Source: Anthonomus grandis grandis (lineage: Eukaryota; Arthropoda; Insecta; Coleoptera; Curculionidae). Taken from it: 64,000 nucleotides of DNA. Of this stretch, positions 45,601 through 57,560 are shown piece by piece (positions within the stretch are counted from its first letter, which is position 1; every line of letters starts with the position of its first letter). Location: contig NC_065551.1 in NCBI RefSeq assembly GCF_022605725.1, positions 19,778,001 through 19,842,000 of the forward strand, in the 5' to 3' direction. Under the pieces are notes generated by a model, which saw only the letters and a list, made by a program, of their open reading frames with translations, was not told where the DNA came from and searched no databases. The position numbers and the translations under genes were made by a program.

Positions 45601-46090
45601 AATAAAATGACATTTTTCTACATAACGTATACGGGTAAACTGGGATAATGAATAACTCGAGGGCACAGAAATGGATGCGAGCGACCCCAACAACGCTTCT
45701 TTATTGTTTTAAATTGCAATTAGGCGGTAAACTGATACACAAAGGGAATACAGCTCGTGTCATTAACAATATTTCACTTAAATATTTACGAGTTATAAAT
45801 GAATTCGCTGCTGTTTGCTGGGCGCTAACTGAGATGGCGCAATATAATTATACGCTGAAAGGAGCACTTTTCAGCGAAATTTATTACTTTAGTGTTTGAT
45901 TTATAAGGTAGGTTCGTTCATTATTTAGAGGACAAAAACTTTAAAAAATAAAAATAGTTACGCTACTGTAAAATAATTGAAAAACCGATCAAGGGATATC
46001 GGCAGATGAGATCCGAATATATCGATATCTTGGGTCGCTCAGCCTCGTTTCTTCGGTGATTAATGACGTTTTGCATTAGCCATTGACAGG
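45600..46090. other. Complex noncoding patch
   Basis: An 83-codon frame at 45648-45899 (MNNSRAQKWMRATPTT...) has no family resemblance. The block combines GC-richer stretches with TAAT-type homeodomain words such as GATTAATGACGTTTTGCATT near 46058. It lies immediately left of the conserved core of the 46-51 kb duplication and may belong to the same regulatory region (inference). Confidence 0.3.
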
Positions 46091-46091
46091 C

Positions 46092-47835
46092 CGCATTGTC
46101 ACTCGGATGCCAGTTTGGATATTGAATCATGTTGTATTTTGACTACCGCGTTTTTTCTTTAGCCTCGGTAAATGCGTTTCTAAAGACGAGATAATTAATT
46201 GATAAAATGCCAATACTTGTATTGAGAATTATGCAACAGAGGGATCCAAAGATCATGTAATTATAGTTCCTTTAATATTTTCATTTCAATATCTAACTTT
46301 AAAAATCATAAGGTAGCGCTTGTTCTACATATGATAGACCGTAATACAAAAACAACGTGATTTGCAATAACACAGATGCACAGATTTAAGGATACTAGTC
46401 TTACTATTCCTATAAATAATCATTCTAGTATAAGCTTTTGCACTCTGACCTAACTAAAATCAGTTTCTAATTCCATAGAGCTTTACTGCTACTCCTAAAT
46501 CCTTATGTGTACTACTCCTATGACTAAGGGAGGAGCATGTTGAAGAATGACGAAAAATATATCGAAAAGTCTGTCATTTTATGGGCTTTACAACATGGAT
46601 TAAAAAGTTCTTTTGGAATTCTAGAGAAGTGAATAGAATATTCCTACCTTTCCCTGAATGAAGTTTCTTATTTTTTATCTGTTCAAGAAACTTTTGGTGC
46701 AGCAGCTTATTCTAGGTACATCATAAAGAAAATTAAAAGCAAAAATATTTAAATTAAATAATTCTATTATCATGGCCTGTGCACAAGCACTTTTTAGGAA
46801 AATTTTGGTGCAGTTAGTTATGCTTGTTATATTATAAAAATATTATAGCAAGATTGTTTTAGTTAAATAATTCCATTATCATAGTGTGTGAGGCCTTTAT
46901 ATAAGTATTTCTTAATAGTTTTTATTTTTTTTAAATTTTTTTGAGAATCTGTAGCTTTTTTGATACTGGAAATTATTTCGAAAAGACCAGTAATTCATAT
47001 CATCTATTAGGCCAGCCTATTCGTGAGGACTAAGAAACTAAGCTTATCATTTATCCATAAATTTTAATATATATGTGGACAGATATATGGATAGTCAAAT
47101 GAACTCTTGTCAATGTGATGGAAACTGAAATCTAGCCATTATTATTGACTATCTACATACTTTTATACTTTCGTCAAAGGCGATGATGCTGAAGATAATG
47201 AAACTAATTTAGAATAATGAAAGATATCAATTGAAGGAACTCTTGGATCATTACAATTAAAATCATGGAACTGGAAAATAAACCATTATCACCAACTACC
47301 TACAAACTTAGTACTTGACTACATGTGTAAACATTTAAGTTCAACTGTTTAAGTATTTGAATACTAATATCAAAAAATAGTTAATTGAACTTAAAACAAA
47401 AACCCATTATCATCGTTTCTTTAATTATATTGAAGATAATAAAAGTTAAAATAAAACTATTATAATGATCTACCTAGTAAATAAATATGAAAAAAACAAA
47501 TTAGATCAATACGTGAATTTTCAAGATCAGAATGAAGAGCTTGGAAACTGAGATGATGGTTTCATCTAAACTAAATATTTATATATGAATGTTTAGTTTT
47601 GAAATATTAAAGAAAAGACGTTGAACTTATTCTTGAATTATCTAAATGCAAATATTAAAGTAAAAGTAATGGAAACTGAGATAAAACTAATATCATTAGC
47701 AAATTTTTTGATGTAGTAGATGATACATTCCCTATTTGAAAATATAAAAGAAAGAAAATCGGAGTAAACCATTATCGTCAACAATTTTTTTGATATAATA
47801 GATGATACATTTTTAGGATGAAATGAAAATTCACT
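46092..47835 (+). repeat. Tandem segmental duplication, copy 1
   Basis: This unit of about 1.74 kb aligns collinearly with 47836-51540 once a LINE is removed. The first 190 bases are the best conserved: GGATGCCAGTTTGGATATTG, TTTTGACTACCGCG, CAAAGATCATGTAATTATA. Further pairs are CTAAGGGAGGAGCATG near 46523 with CTAAGGAAGGAGCATA near 50307, and CCAACTACCTACAAA near 47293 with TAACTACCTACAAA near 51044. Internally, a TCATGGAAACTGAGATAAAA phrase recurs every 100-150 bp in the second half. Confidence 0.85.
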
Positions 47836-50800
47836 GGCATTGTCATTCGGATGCCAGTTTGGATATTGTATCGTGTTGTGTTTTGACTACCGCGTCTTAT
47901 TCTTTATTCTCGGTAAATGCTTTTCTAAAGGCAAGATAATTAATTAATAATATGTCAATACTTTAGTTAAGAATTATCCGATAAGAAGAATACAAAGATC
48001 ATGTAATTATATTTCCTTTAATAATATCATTTAAATAATAATAATAATTTAAAGATCTTAAGGTAATGGCGAAGTCCAGCCCTAAAGGCTACTCTAACTT
48101 AATCACAAAAGAAAAAATAGCATATGGTTTTTTTAATTACATAAACTAACAATAATAAAATTAAGATTCGATTTCATAAAACTATAATATAATACTTATA
48201 GGTTAAAAATAACAATAATGAGGTTTATAGAGTCTTGCCGGGAGAGATCAACAAAGTAATACGCATTTTAATTTAATATTAAGAATATATAAAGAATATG
48301 TAAGGTTATAGATGCAGGAGCCCATTTAAAATCAAATATGATTAAACAATAAATTTTATAAAATAATAAGAATCTTGTTTGTTCATATAAAATCTAAGGC
48401 TAAAGGACTGTATGTACAATATACAATGTACATGATGGCATGCCCTCCTACGGTTGTTTTTTAAATAGATGTTCCCTAAATTTATATTTAAAAGTTTAAA
48501 CTCATTAGGTATATTAATAAATAATTCAATAGCATTAAACAGAAAAGATTTTTTGTAAAAAGTAGATTTAAATGTAGGTATGGTGAAGAATCCTTTATTT
48601 CTTATGTTCCGATTATGTACTTTACCCCTAGGGATAAACTTATTTTTTAGTTTTATTATTGAAGAAATTGATACTGGTACTGTAACAATCTTGTGTACAA
48701 AATTTGCTAAATGAAGCTTGCACCTATTTGACATGTTAAGCCATTTAGTTTCTTTTATTTTATGTGATATATGTTCATTCCTTTTAATACCATATATTAA
48801 TCTGCAACAATAATTTTGCATTTTTTAAATTCTTTCTTTGTCTACTAATCGAAAACATGGCATGTACATAAAATCACAGTACAAATAATGGCTCAGGACG
48901 AGACTATCACAGAGTATTTTTTTTAATCTAAAATTAAGCGAATGTCTTTGGCTGTATATAAATTTAAGAGAAAGGAAAGATTTTTTATTTAAATGCTTAA
49001 CGTGCTCGCTGTAATGTAAATTTTGATTGAGGATTAATCCAAGATTTTTAGCTGAAGTAACATAGGGGAGTTTTGAGCCATCTAACACAATACCAACGTT
49101 TTTCTTAATAATGTTACTGTTTTTATTATTGGCAATACATAAAAGTTTTGACTTGCTTGAATTAGGTTGCAGATTATCCTGATAAGATAATGTTCTAACA
49201 GTTTCCAAGTGCAGATTGACCTTCTGCGCCGCATCGACATAGTTAGATGTGTCAAAATTGTATTCAAGCTGTGTGTCGTCAGCAAAAGCAGTGACTGTGC
49301 AGTAACTAGTAGATTGAAGAATATCAGCAGTATATAATATAAAAAGTAGCGAAGACAGAATTGATCCTTGGGGCACACCAGATCGAATTTTTATAGTTTC
49401 AGAGCAACGTGTATTATACGAAACTTTTTGGGATCGATCACTCAGAAAAGAAGAAATAATGTTTACCGACTCATCCCTAAACCCGTAATAGTGAAGTTTG
49501 GCGCAAAGAAGTGAATGGTCTAAAGTGTCGAAAGCCTTTGAATAGTCTAATAAGACCAAAAGGCTGGCCACTTATCGTTTGACTCGATAATGCTATTTAT
49601 AACCGATGCTAGGGCAGTAGATGTATTAGAGTTTTTGAGGAAGCCACATTGGTTATCCGGAATAATATGATGATCGGTCACAAACGCATACATCTGATCG
49701 TATAAGATTTTTTCAAATACCTTTAAAAGTTCTGGCAAAATGCTTACAATTCGAAGATCTGATAAAGATGGAGGATTCCTAATTTTCGCTAATGGTTTGT
49801 CAATTGCTGTTTTCCAAGAATTGGGAAAATATTGTTGTTCAATACAGCAATTGACTATATGTAGAATATATGTGTCTAAGAAGGGGCTACATACCTTTAA
49901 CATGGAAACAGGTATATTATCCGTACCTTGCGCATTTGTTTTTATTTGAAATATCTAACTTTGGAAATTATAAGGTGGTGCTTGTTCTGCATCTGAATAG
50001 CTATAATCAAAAACAATGTGCTTTACAATAACTAAGATGTTTGATTTATAGATACTGGTCTTACTATCAAAATAAATAAATGTTCTAGTGTAATTGAAAC
50101 AAATCGTCCATTTCGTTCAGAGGCCCCAATATGTACTTTTGTACCTTTAAAGTATATATTATTTCAACTTAACTAGAATCAATTTTCAATTTAATAGAGC
50201 CTGTAACTTTAAAATTCCTATCCATAGACTCTCCATCCCTCTTGGTTCCAATAGATAATTGATCTTTTTGTCTTTATATGGCTGAGATTTCAAAACTTCT
50301 TCAACTAAGGAAGGAGCATAATGAAGGATGAGAAAAAAAATAAGTATAAAAAAAGTCTATAATTTTATGGTTCTTACAACGTTCATTAGAAAAGTTCTCT
50401 GGAATTCTGGAAAACTGAATGTTTTTAACTTTTCCTGGATCAAGTTTTTAATTTTTCACCTGTATATGAACATTTTGTTTTAGTTGATTATTCTGAGCAC
50501 ATAAAAAAATAAAGGCAAGATAATTTTTATTCAAATAATTCATATTAATATTTTTCATGGAAATAATGCTCAACTTAAAAACTTTAATCGATTCTTATCA
50601 ATCCTAAAAATGACAAAAGTTATTAGCAAATATTAGGTTTTTAGCAAGTTTACTGCAAAGATTTTTCAAATTTTGTAGAGAACTTTCAACCTTCTTGATG
50701 CTGGAAAATAATTCTTGTATAGTAGTAATTCACAGTATTCAATATGGCAGCTTGTTCATGGAGATTTAGAAGAACCTAACCTAATTATTTATCTATAACC

Positions 50801-51540
50801 TTTAGTGTATATAGTTTTGTATATTGATAATATATTTTCAGTTATATGAAAATTCAAATTAACATTTGTCAAGGTTATGAAATCTAAAATCAAACCATTA
50901 TTATTTCCCATTTACATACTTCTGGTATAAGTGATAATACTGGTGATAATCATGATATTGGTTTGGAAACATAGAATAAATTAAACTAACTTTTGGAACA
51001 TTACAGTTAAAATCATGGAAATGGCGATCAAATCATTATCAATAACTACCTACAAATTTTCTTTTACGAAAAACGTATGAAGTATATAATATATATTATA
51101 TTGAAGATTATGAAAATTGAAATTAAATTAATATCAGTATAGAAATATGGAAGAAACAAATTGATCAAACATCCAAATCACAACACCAAAGTGAAAATCG
51201 TAGAAACTGAGATAAAACCATCATTGAACAATAATTCTGGTATGATTTTTATACTCATATATCTAACATATTCATATACTACATATGAGTGACATTCATC
51301 CAAGCTAAATATTCATATATGAAAATCTAGTTTGGAAATATAAAAGAAAAGATATTCAAACTATTTTTGAACTATCTAAACGCGAATATTAAAGTCATGG
51401 AAACTGAGATGAGTAGATGATGCATTCTTCATTTAAAAGTATAAAATAAAGAACTCGAGCTATACAAATCAAGATAAAATCATAATTATTACCGAACTTT
51501 TTGATATAGTAGATAATACATTCCTGGTTAAAAAAAAAAT
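47836..51540 (+). repeat. Tandem segmental duplication, copy 2 (with LINE insertion)
   Basis: The partner of 46092-47835. Subtracting the LINE at 48037-49943 leaves about 1.8 kb, close to the length of copy 1. The two halves rejoin exactly where copy 1 reads CATTTCAATATCTAACTTT. The GGAAACTGAGATAAAACC phrase is seen near 51208, 51396 and 51576, showing an internal minisatellite-like structure. Confidence 0.85.
48029..49952 (-). mobile_element. 5'-truncated LINE, reverse transcriptase to 3' end
   Basis: Minus-strand reading begins NAQGTDNIPVSMLKVCSPFL near 49940 and continues WKTAIDKPLAKI and FEKILYDQMYAF, to a frameshift near 49550. The frame at 48825-49571 carries LDYSKAFDTLDHSLLCAKL, SGVPQGSILSSLLF and the catalytic AFADDTQL, then the thumb. 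The last frame (48342-48821) has RLIYGIKRNEHIS and WLNMSNRCKLHLANFVHKIV. It ends in an ATT-type repeat tail (48034-48050). Candidate target duplications are ATTTAAAT at 48029 and ATTTGAAAT at 49944, slightly diverged. The structure fits the CR1/Jockey group. Confidence 0.88.
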
Positions 51541-51839
51541 GGAATCAACTTTTCGATTAACTGAATGCCAACATCAGAATCAAGATCATGGAAACTAATA
51601 TCAAAACTTTATCATTATTCACCTATAAGATTATGTAGACATCTAGTGTACAATATTTTCCTAATATGAAACTATGAAAATATAAACTGTATCAACTATT
51701 GGACCATCAGAATGCCAACATTAGACTCAAGATTATGATGTTTCTCTGATCCATACGTTCATTATCTAATATATCTAATCCAAGAACAAGTGTTTCACTT
51801 TTTGTAGTATCCTCAGTGAGGATTTTCCATTTACTTAAA
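51541..51839. other. AT-rich stretch continuing the internal minisatellite phrase
   Basis: GGAAACTAATATCAAAAC near 51576 continues the phrase seen inside the duplicated unit; otherwise nothing is recognised. Confidence 0.35.
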
Positions 51840-52560
51840 CAAACTACCACCAGAGTTCATAACTAATTAGTGAAGCCCGATGCGCTCGAGGTAGGGCCTG
51901 CGTTCAAGCCACATCTGTTTTAACTTAACTAAGTGTTTTATTACCTGAAGAACCCACGCCTCACGCCTCAGCCGAGACCATTTTTCATTATTAATGTCAC
52001 GGAATTATTGTTTTCATTTATGCGGCACTATTTTGAGAATAACGGATGGCAGTTTATGTCCATATTCGATTCGACTTACAACCAGAGCGAATGCGTTTGT
52101 CTATTTTTTTATAGAGTTTGGCTTCCTTTCGGTTTGTGGGAGGTTCAGATTTACAAGTTGAATGGTCGTTTGTGGTGTACAAAAGTTGGTTTCTTGTTAC
52201 AAAGTCGTTTTAAAGGTTGTTTAGTGGATTAGAGAATGTTTGGTTGAGGTGAAAGAACAACAAATGTGTTTCTTCTATATTCAATAAAAGATATAAACAT
52301 GTACTGTTAAAATAATAAAATAAATTCAAATAAAACTTTACGATGGTCATAAATTTAGGTGCGTGACACGTAAATAACAACATTTTTACGTTGTTCATAA
52401 AAATTATCACTAATTACAAGCCAGACATTCACGCGTATTTATGCAAATACGCTGTCTGCTATTTTAGATAAGAAACTGATACAATGTACAAAGAGGAAAT
52501 TTATCAGCGGCGGTTCTCCGTTTGCTGGGTAGAGGGGGCAACAAAGACAAAAGCACCACT
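51840..52560. other. Complex noncoding patch
   Basis: GC-richer blocks (CGATGCGCTCGAGGTAGGGC near 51879, CCCACGCCTCACGCCTCAG near 51953, CAGCGGCGGTTCTCCG near 52505) lie in a stretch with a 99-codon frame (51933-52232) that resembles no known protein. It could be host regulatory or transcribed noncoding DNA. Confidence 0.3.
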
Positions 52561-52885
52561 AAAAATTTACCAAAATTTTAATTTTGGGCCTTGGTCCATT
52601 TACTAATTAATTATTGCTTTTTAACGTCAAATTTTTATTTTCTGCAGGTATTTCAAGTTATTTATCAAGTAATTTTTTATAGTTCACTCGTCATTTTACC
52701 TTTTTTTTTCAATAATTTCTTATTTCTTCCAGGAATTTAATTTTTTACTAAAGTTTAGAAACTTTTTACGCATTTCAGGCTTCGCCTTTTTGAATTCTAT
52801 TCAAATTATTTTAAGGCATTAAATATAAAACAATTCTTTAGAATCAATCTTTAGAATATCTCAGGTTGTGGAAATATTTCTATGA
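52561..52885. other. AT-rich noncoding stretch
   Basis: Nothing recognised before the transposon terminus at 52886. Confidence 0.4.
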
Positions 52886-54900
52886 TACAGGGTGTCCAAA
52901 AATTACGCATCAGAATTTCGGTGGGCGATTCTCATGAAAAATTAATGCAACAAACTTCTATACAATTTTTTCGAAAACTCAAATTTAAGGAAGATACAAA
53001 TTGTTAAAAAATATTTTTTTCCAACTTTTTTTCATAAGTGTACTGATTTTTGCCAAACTTTGCACGTATATTACCAGTGTTTCATTGTATTTACCCTATT
53101 AATTTGACGCTAGTACACAAAAGCCACAAGTAGCCACAAAAACCTTAAGCTATCCTTCACCTTAGGAAAACTTTGAGAACTTTCTTGTTTTAATCTTTTT
53201 ATATATTTGGATGTTAAATTAGTAAAGAGCATCAAAAATATCTTTTTAAAAGGTGCTCCTGTTGCATCATCGTAGAATTAACGGTTTTCAAGAAAAAACG
53301 ACTACAAACATTTACGTACGTTTAATTAGAAATTTTGATTTTCAAAATTAATAAAGCAAGCCCTGAAACGAAACGCTTTAGTTTCCTTGGAAATGAGTTA
53401 TGACATTGTATTATAAATTTTAATAGATAATATTATCTGCAATTTTGATAATTTTAAAATCATTAAAATTGAAAATATGATGAATAATATTAATAATAAA
53501 TTTGTATTCCAACGCAGAACTACGCGACATGCATTATTATTATGGTGCAGCTAAGGGAAATGCGGTAAGAGCAAAACGTTTGTATAGAGAAGCATTTCCG
53601 AATAGAAGAATACCGCGATCGCAAATGTTTAGCACTATTCATCAAAGACTAGGAGAATTTAGAGCATTTAAAATTAGTCGACATGATGTGGGCCGTCCAC
53701 AAAGAACTCGAACTTAAAAAACGGAACTCCGTGTTTTAAATGAGATTGAGGATAACCCTACTCTTAGCGTAAGATCAATTGCAACTCAGAAAAAGATTTC
53801 GAAAAGTGCAGTTCATGAAATTTTACATGATCAACTGCTACATTTCTTTCATTATCAAAAGGTGCAACCTTTAAACCCTGGAGATCCAGTGGCTCGACTT
53901 AATTTTTGTAGGACCATTAGTACCTTCAAACCTTCATTATCGTAATCAAAATTTCATACATTTTATTCTCTTCACATGAAACTGGCTTTGGACATGACAG
54001 TTTAATAAACCGTCGTAATGAACATTATTGGTGCGACAAGAACCCTCATGTAGTTACAGAACAACGTCTTCAGAACAAATTTATCCTCAATCTGTAGGCC
54101 GGTATTAATGACAATCATTTAATAAGGTCAAATTTTTTCCCGCAAAGGCTAAATGGTAAGGTTTACTTAAACTTTTTAAGAAATGAGTTGCTCAATCTAC
54201 TAGATGATGTTCCTCTTCAAATAAGGCGTGAAATGTGGCTGCTACAAGATGACGCTGCACGCCATTTTAAGGGAGCTGTAAGAGAACATTTATATCAACA
54301 TTTCTCTGAAAGATGGCATGGATGCGGTGGGTTTGTGCAATGGACTCCCAGATTGCCAGAACTAAACGCTTAGGATTTTTTCTTTTGGGGTTATCTAAAA
54401 TCTCCTATTTACAAGGTTCCTGTAAATAACCGTGAAGCGCTGAGACAACGGATTATTGACAATTGTGAAATAAGTAAACAGATGGATGGCATATTCTCTA
54501 AGATTCATTGGAACTTCCAAAGAAGAATTAATTTATGTATTGAAATGGAAGGGCAATATTTGGAAATTTTTTTATAAAAGTATTACTTTAAAATTAAATT
54601 AGGTGTGTTTTCGTGAATAGTTATTTTATTTAACGAATGACCCTTTAGCAATGTATGTTTTCAAGGCTTGCTGTGTTAATTTTGAAAATACAAAGTTTTA
54701 ATAATTAAAATGTGTATACATATATACGTACATTTTTACCGTAATTCCAGACATTTAAAGAGTCTTTACAACTTTTTTTAATATTTATTATGATTGTTAA
54801 TTTTTACAGGTACTTAAAATAATTTTCTTTTCAGATTTTAGTTTCGTCCTAGTAGGTTTTTGAAATTTTCTTCCAAAAAAGTAAACTAAAAGTAAACTAA
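52886..54900 (+). mobile_element. Mariner-like (DD41D-type) element, right terminus unclear
   Basis: The left end is TA then CAGGGTGTCCAAAAATTACG at 52888. Subterminal inverted repeats link 53290-53370 with 54660-54760: left ATTTTCAAAATTAATAAAGC and AAGCCCTGAAA, right complement ATTTTCAAAATTAACACAGC and AAGCCTTGAAA. I could not find a matching CAGGGTGTCC complement on the right, so that end may be deleted or diverged, and 54900 is approximate. A plus-strand transposase relic lies between the arms. Confidence 0.65.
53502..54580 (+). pseudogene. Mariner-like transposase relic with DUF4817-type N-terminus
   Basis: The N-terminal frame reads YSNAELRDMHYYYGAAKGNA, RLYREAFPNRRIPRSQMF and VGRPQRTRT, a helix-turn-helix region common in insect transposases. 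No ATG is in frame at the expected start. After a stop it continues ELRVLNEIEDNPTLSVRSIA. The first-Asp block (expected F-T-D-E) reads FSSHETGFGHDS, so that Asp is lost. Next are PQRLNGKVYLNFLRNELLNL and the frame at 54188-54373 with VPLQIRREMWLLQDDAARHF (second Asp). QWTPRLPELNA, a stop, and DFFFWGYLKSPIY (third Asp) follow. The last two Asp are about 41 residues apart. It is inactive. Confidence 0.82.
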
Positions 54901-55210
54901 AAGTAAAAAACTAAAAGTAAGACATGTATGGCAAATATTATTAATGTAGTTTATTATATATTTAAATTAATGAGTATCAGACCTACTTTTGTTATGCATA
55001 CTAAAGTAACAAAAACAAGATATTTGTATATAAATTCCCATTTTCTCATGTTTCTTCAAGATTTCTAATAACTATATTATCATTCCTTATAAAGAAACTG
55101 TATGTACCACAAAGTATACATTTCATAGTACAAGAAATTATCACAAAACACAAACGCTACACTCTACTTTGTCCTTTTATGACCCGAACAAATTGTCTTG
55201 TAACCGTGTC
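54901..55210. other. AT-rich noncoding stretch
   Basis: A short AGTAAACTAAA tandem repeat at 54880-54915; otherwise nothing. Confidence 0.4.
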
Positions 55211-55445
55211 GCTTAATAGTAGCCAGGCAGATAAATTATTCCATACATTTTATATTTACTGGTATAGAATGCGCCAAACTTCTCTCCTTTACTCCTTTAT
55301 TGTCGATATATAAGATGGCCTCGGAGACCGCGTATAAAAGAGAGAGTATAAAACGGAAATAAAGAATATGACATCCATAAAAGGAGCTCAGGTGTCCAAA
55401 AAGGAACGCTACACACAATAAAACACGAAACGTAGGGTTATGTTT
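55211..55445. other. GC-richer patch with TATAAAAG
   Basis: TATAAAAG at 55333-55340, after GGCCTCGGAGACCGCG, resembles a TATA box on the plus strand, and a second TATAAAA follows at 55348. No downstream gene is recognisable, so a promoter is possible but unproven. Confidence 0.2.
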
Positions 55446-55800
55446 TATGAAAAGGATATCAATAGGTTGTTAGGAAAAATGGACATGGTTTTTATGTTGA
55501 TTGTATCACAATAAATTAATGTGACAAGAGGTAAATTATTGTTTTTAATTTTTTCTCTTGGTTTTTTTTCCAGGTGATATACATTTTCACGTATCTTGTA
55601 AGTAAAACGGGTAAGAGAGATAAGTAGTATCCTTACAATGTAATTCCCAATTTCCTATAAGATAGAGTTGCTGTAGTAAATTATAAAAACTACACAAAAT
55701 GCCCTTTTCGTCAACCTTAGTGAATCTAAAGTCTCCAATCCATAAAGACTAAATGATCAAATCTGAAATATTATAGTAATTTCCTTTTATTTTGCAGATG
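55446..55800. other. AT-rich noncoding stretch
   Basis: Nothing recognised. Confidence 0.4.
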
Positions 55801-56620
55801 ATATGAATGTTTATATATCTATTAAGCCAGATTACCGTTTGTAAATAACCTAAATCAAGATTTGCATAAATTACTTTTTTCTTGTACTCTATATTTTCTA
55901 GCTTCTTCTGCTTATCCTTACTTTTCTCGCTTCTTATTTTCCGTCTTCCTTTCTATCTAGATTTAATTTACCGAGTTTGAGTCTGAGTTCTACATGACAT
56001 TTATTTAGTTGCCTTTTCAGGCTTTACACTTCTAAGATGAATGATAAAGTATTAAAGTATACAATATTTATACAATAATTTTCTTTTCTTATAAACCATA
56101 TGCTATTTCACATATTGATCAAGCTAAATCAAAATTTATTTTAAAAAATTTTCTTGCTTTTTCTTCTTGTTTGGTTTTTAAGTTATTTTGTTTTTTTTTC
56201 TTTTTCCTATACTTCTTCTTCTGCTTCTTTTTAAGCCAGATAACCTTACCTTTAGAGCTCAGTTAAATTAACTTGTAAGCAATTGTGTAAGTTTAGGATC
56301 TAGACAAAGTGATTCTTTTTTTATTCTTCTTCTTCCTGTTCTTATTTCTTTTGCGTCTGCATCGTAGGCTATATCTTCATTTAACATAATAACCTAATTA
56401 AATGAACTAACTCTAATTTAGTACCTGGTTTATAGGTTATATATGAGGATATAAAACTTATTTATATTATTAGCCCCTTCCGTTCACTTCTTAGTTTTTC
56501 TTCTTCTTCATTAAAAAACCAGACGCATTATCCTTGAAACTCGCGACTGATTTTGACTCATTAAGAATGGTCACTAGGTGAAGCAATATTTGGACATAGA
56601 TTGACTGACTCTAGGCTGAA
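55801..56620. repeat. Pyrimidine-rich degenerate repeat block
   Basis: TTCTTCTTC and CTTCTTCTGCTT runs recur near 55895, 56167, 56212, 56320 and 56500. They alternate with an AAGCCAGATAACCTTACC-like phrase (55827, 56233, weaker at 56517). The block looks like an old tandem array with units of a few hundred bases or less, mixed with TTC microsatellite. Confidence 0.5.
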
Positions 56621-56995
56621 CTATGTGAGCCAAATTTACTATTAAACAATTTTAAAAACAATAAATAAAAGTTTTATAATAATTTCACTATAGCTGATCT
56701 TTAATAAGTAAATCCTGTCATATTAATGAAAAAGTTCATATTTCAATGATCTTACAAGGACATTAATTACGTACTAAAAAACTCCTAAACAATTTGATAA
56801 ATTACTCAAATCAATTAACAATTATCATTCATGACACTATCTAATAAATTATTTCTTATCAATCTTGCCCTGAACATTACCTACTCGCCTTTTACTAAAT
56901 GCTAGTTAATAACCGCTTTTAGCTTAAGCCAATAATAATTATTATCAGAATTAGTTGATGTCAAACGTCAGATTCGAGCCACTTAAGTCTTAAAG
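56621..56995. other. AT-rich noncoding stretch
   Basis: Nothing recognised. Confidence 0.4.
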
Positions 56996-57560
56996 TACGG
57001 CTGTAAGAACAAATAAGCCACCGACATGAATAATTCAATAACAATTACACGATAAAAGACAAATTATGCGGTTGGGCTTGAATTACTGCCTGTTCATGAA
57101 AGAGCGAGAGAGAGACAGAAAGCGTGTGCCTTACCTGTTCGGGTAAATTATGGGAACTCTTTTGCCGTCAGGTGAGTTAAAGGTTAAGATCAACAGGTAT
57201 AAGGTAGAACATGGAAAATAACTTTTATGTAACACCTTTTAAGTTGTATAGTAATTAGTAAAGAGATTCCTATGCATAACTTAAATGGAAATAATTTACG
57301 TGTTTACTGTTGTATCCCTAAACGTAATTTATACGATCCCCACGTCCGGACAATCAAAATCGTCAACGGCAAAGGAAATTCATATGACATAAACGAAATC
57401 CCCAGACTCGTCTCGAGAACATTGCCTGGGGAACAATGTACTGAACTGATAAATTATTCTGTTTGATCGACGTCCCTAGAGTCACGAAGGGATTGTCATC
57501 ATCGAAATAAATATATCGGATCTGACAAATTGCCTGCCCTAAATCCTTTTTCTCTGTTTT
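56996..57560. other. Complex noncoding patch with GAGA run and splice-donor-like sites
   Basis: GAGCGAGAGAGAGACAG near 57101 is followed by CAG|GTGAGT at 57171-57179, a near-perfect donor on the plus strand, and by a minus-strand CAG|GTAAGG near 57131-57139. A 64-codon frame (57272-57466) contains no known domain. The block GACGTCCCTAGAGTCACGAAG near 57470 is far more complex than its surroundings. It could be an untranslated exon with its promoter, or a conserved enhancer. Confidence 0.3.

Noticed and set aside
45648..45899. 83-codon frame
   Set aside because: No motif or family resemblance; the surrounding block looks noncoding.
51865..51915. tRNA-like or SINE-like B-box (CGTTCAAGCC)
   Set aside because: No convincing A box at the right distance and no cloverleaf could be drawn.
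55333..55340. TATAAAAG as a promoter
   Set aside because: No downstream gene or initiator visible; TATA-like words are common in this composition.
57272..57466. 64-codon frame with ordinary composition
   Set aside because: Could be real, but no domain, no homologue recognised and no supporting splice structure; kept only as part of a noncoding patch.
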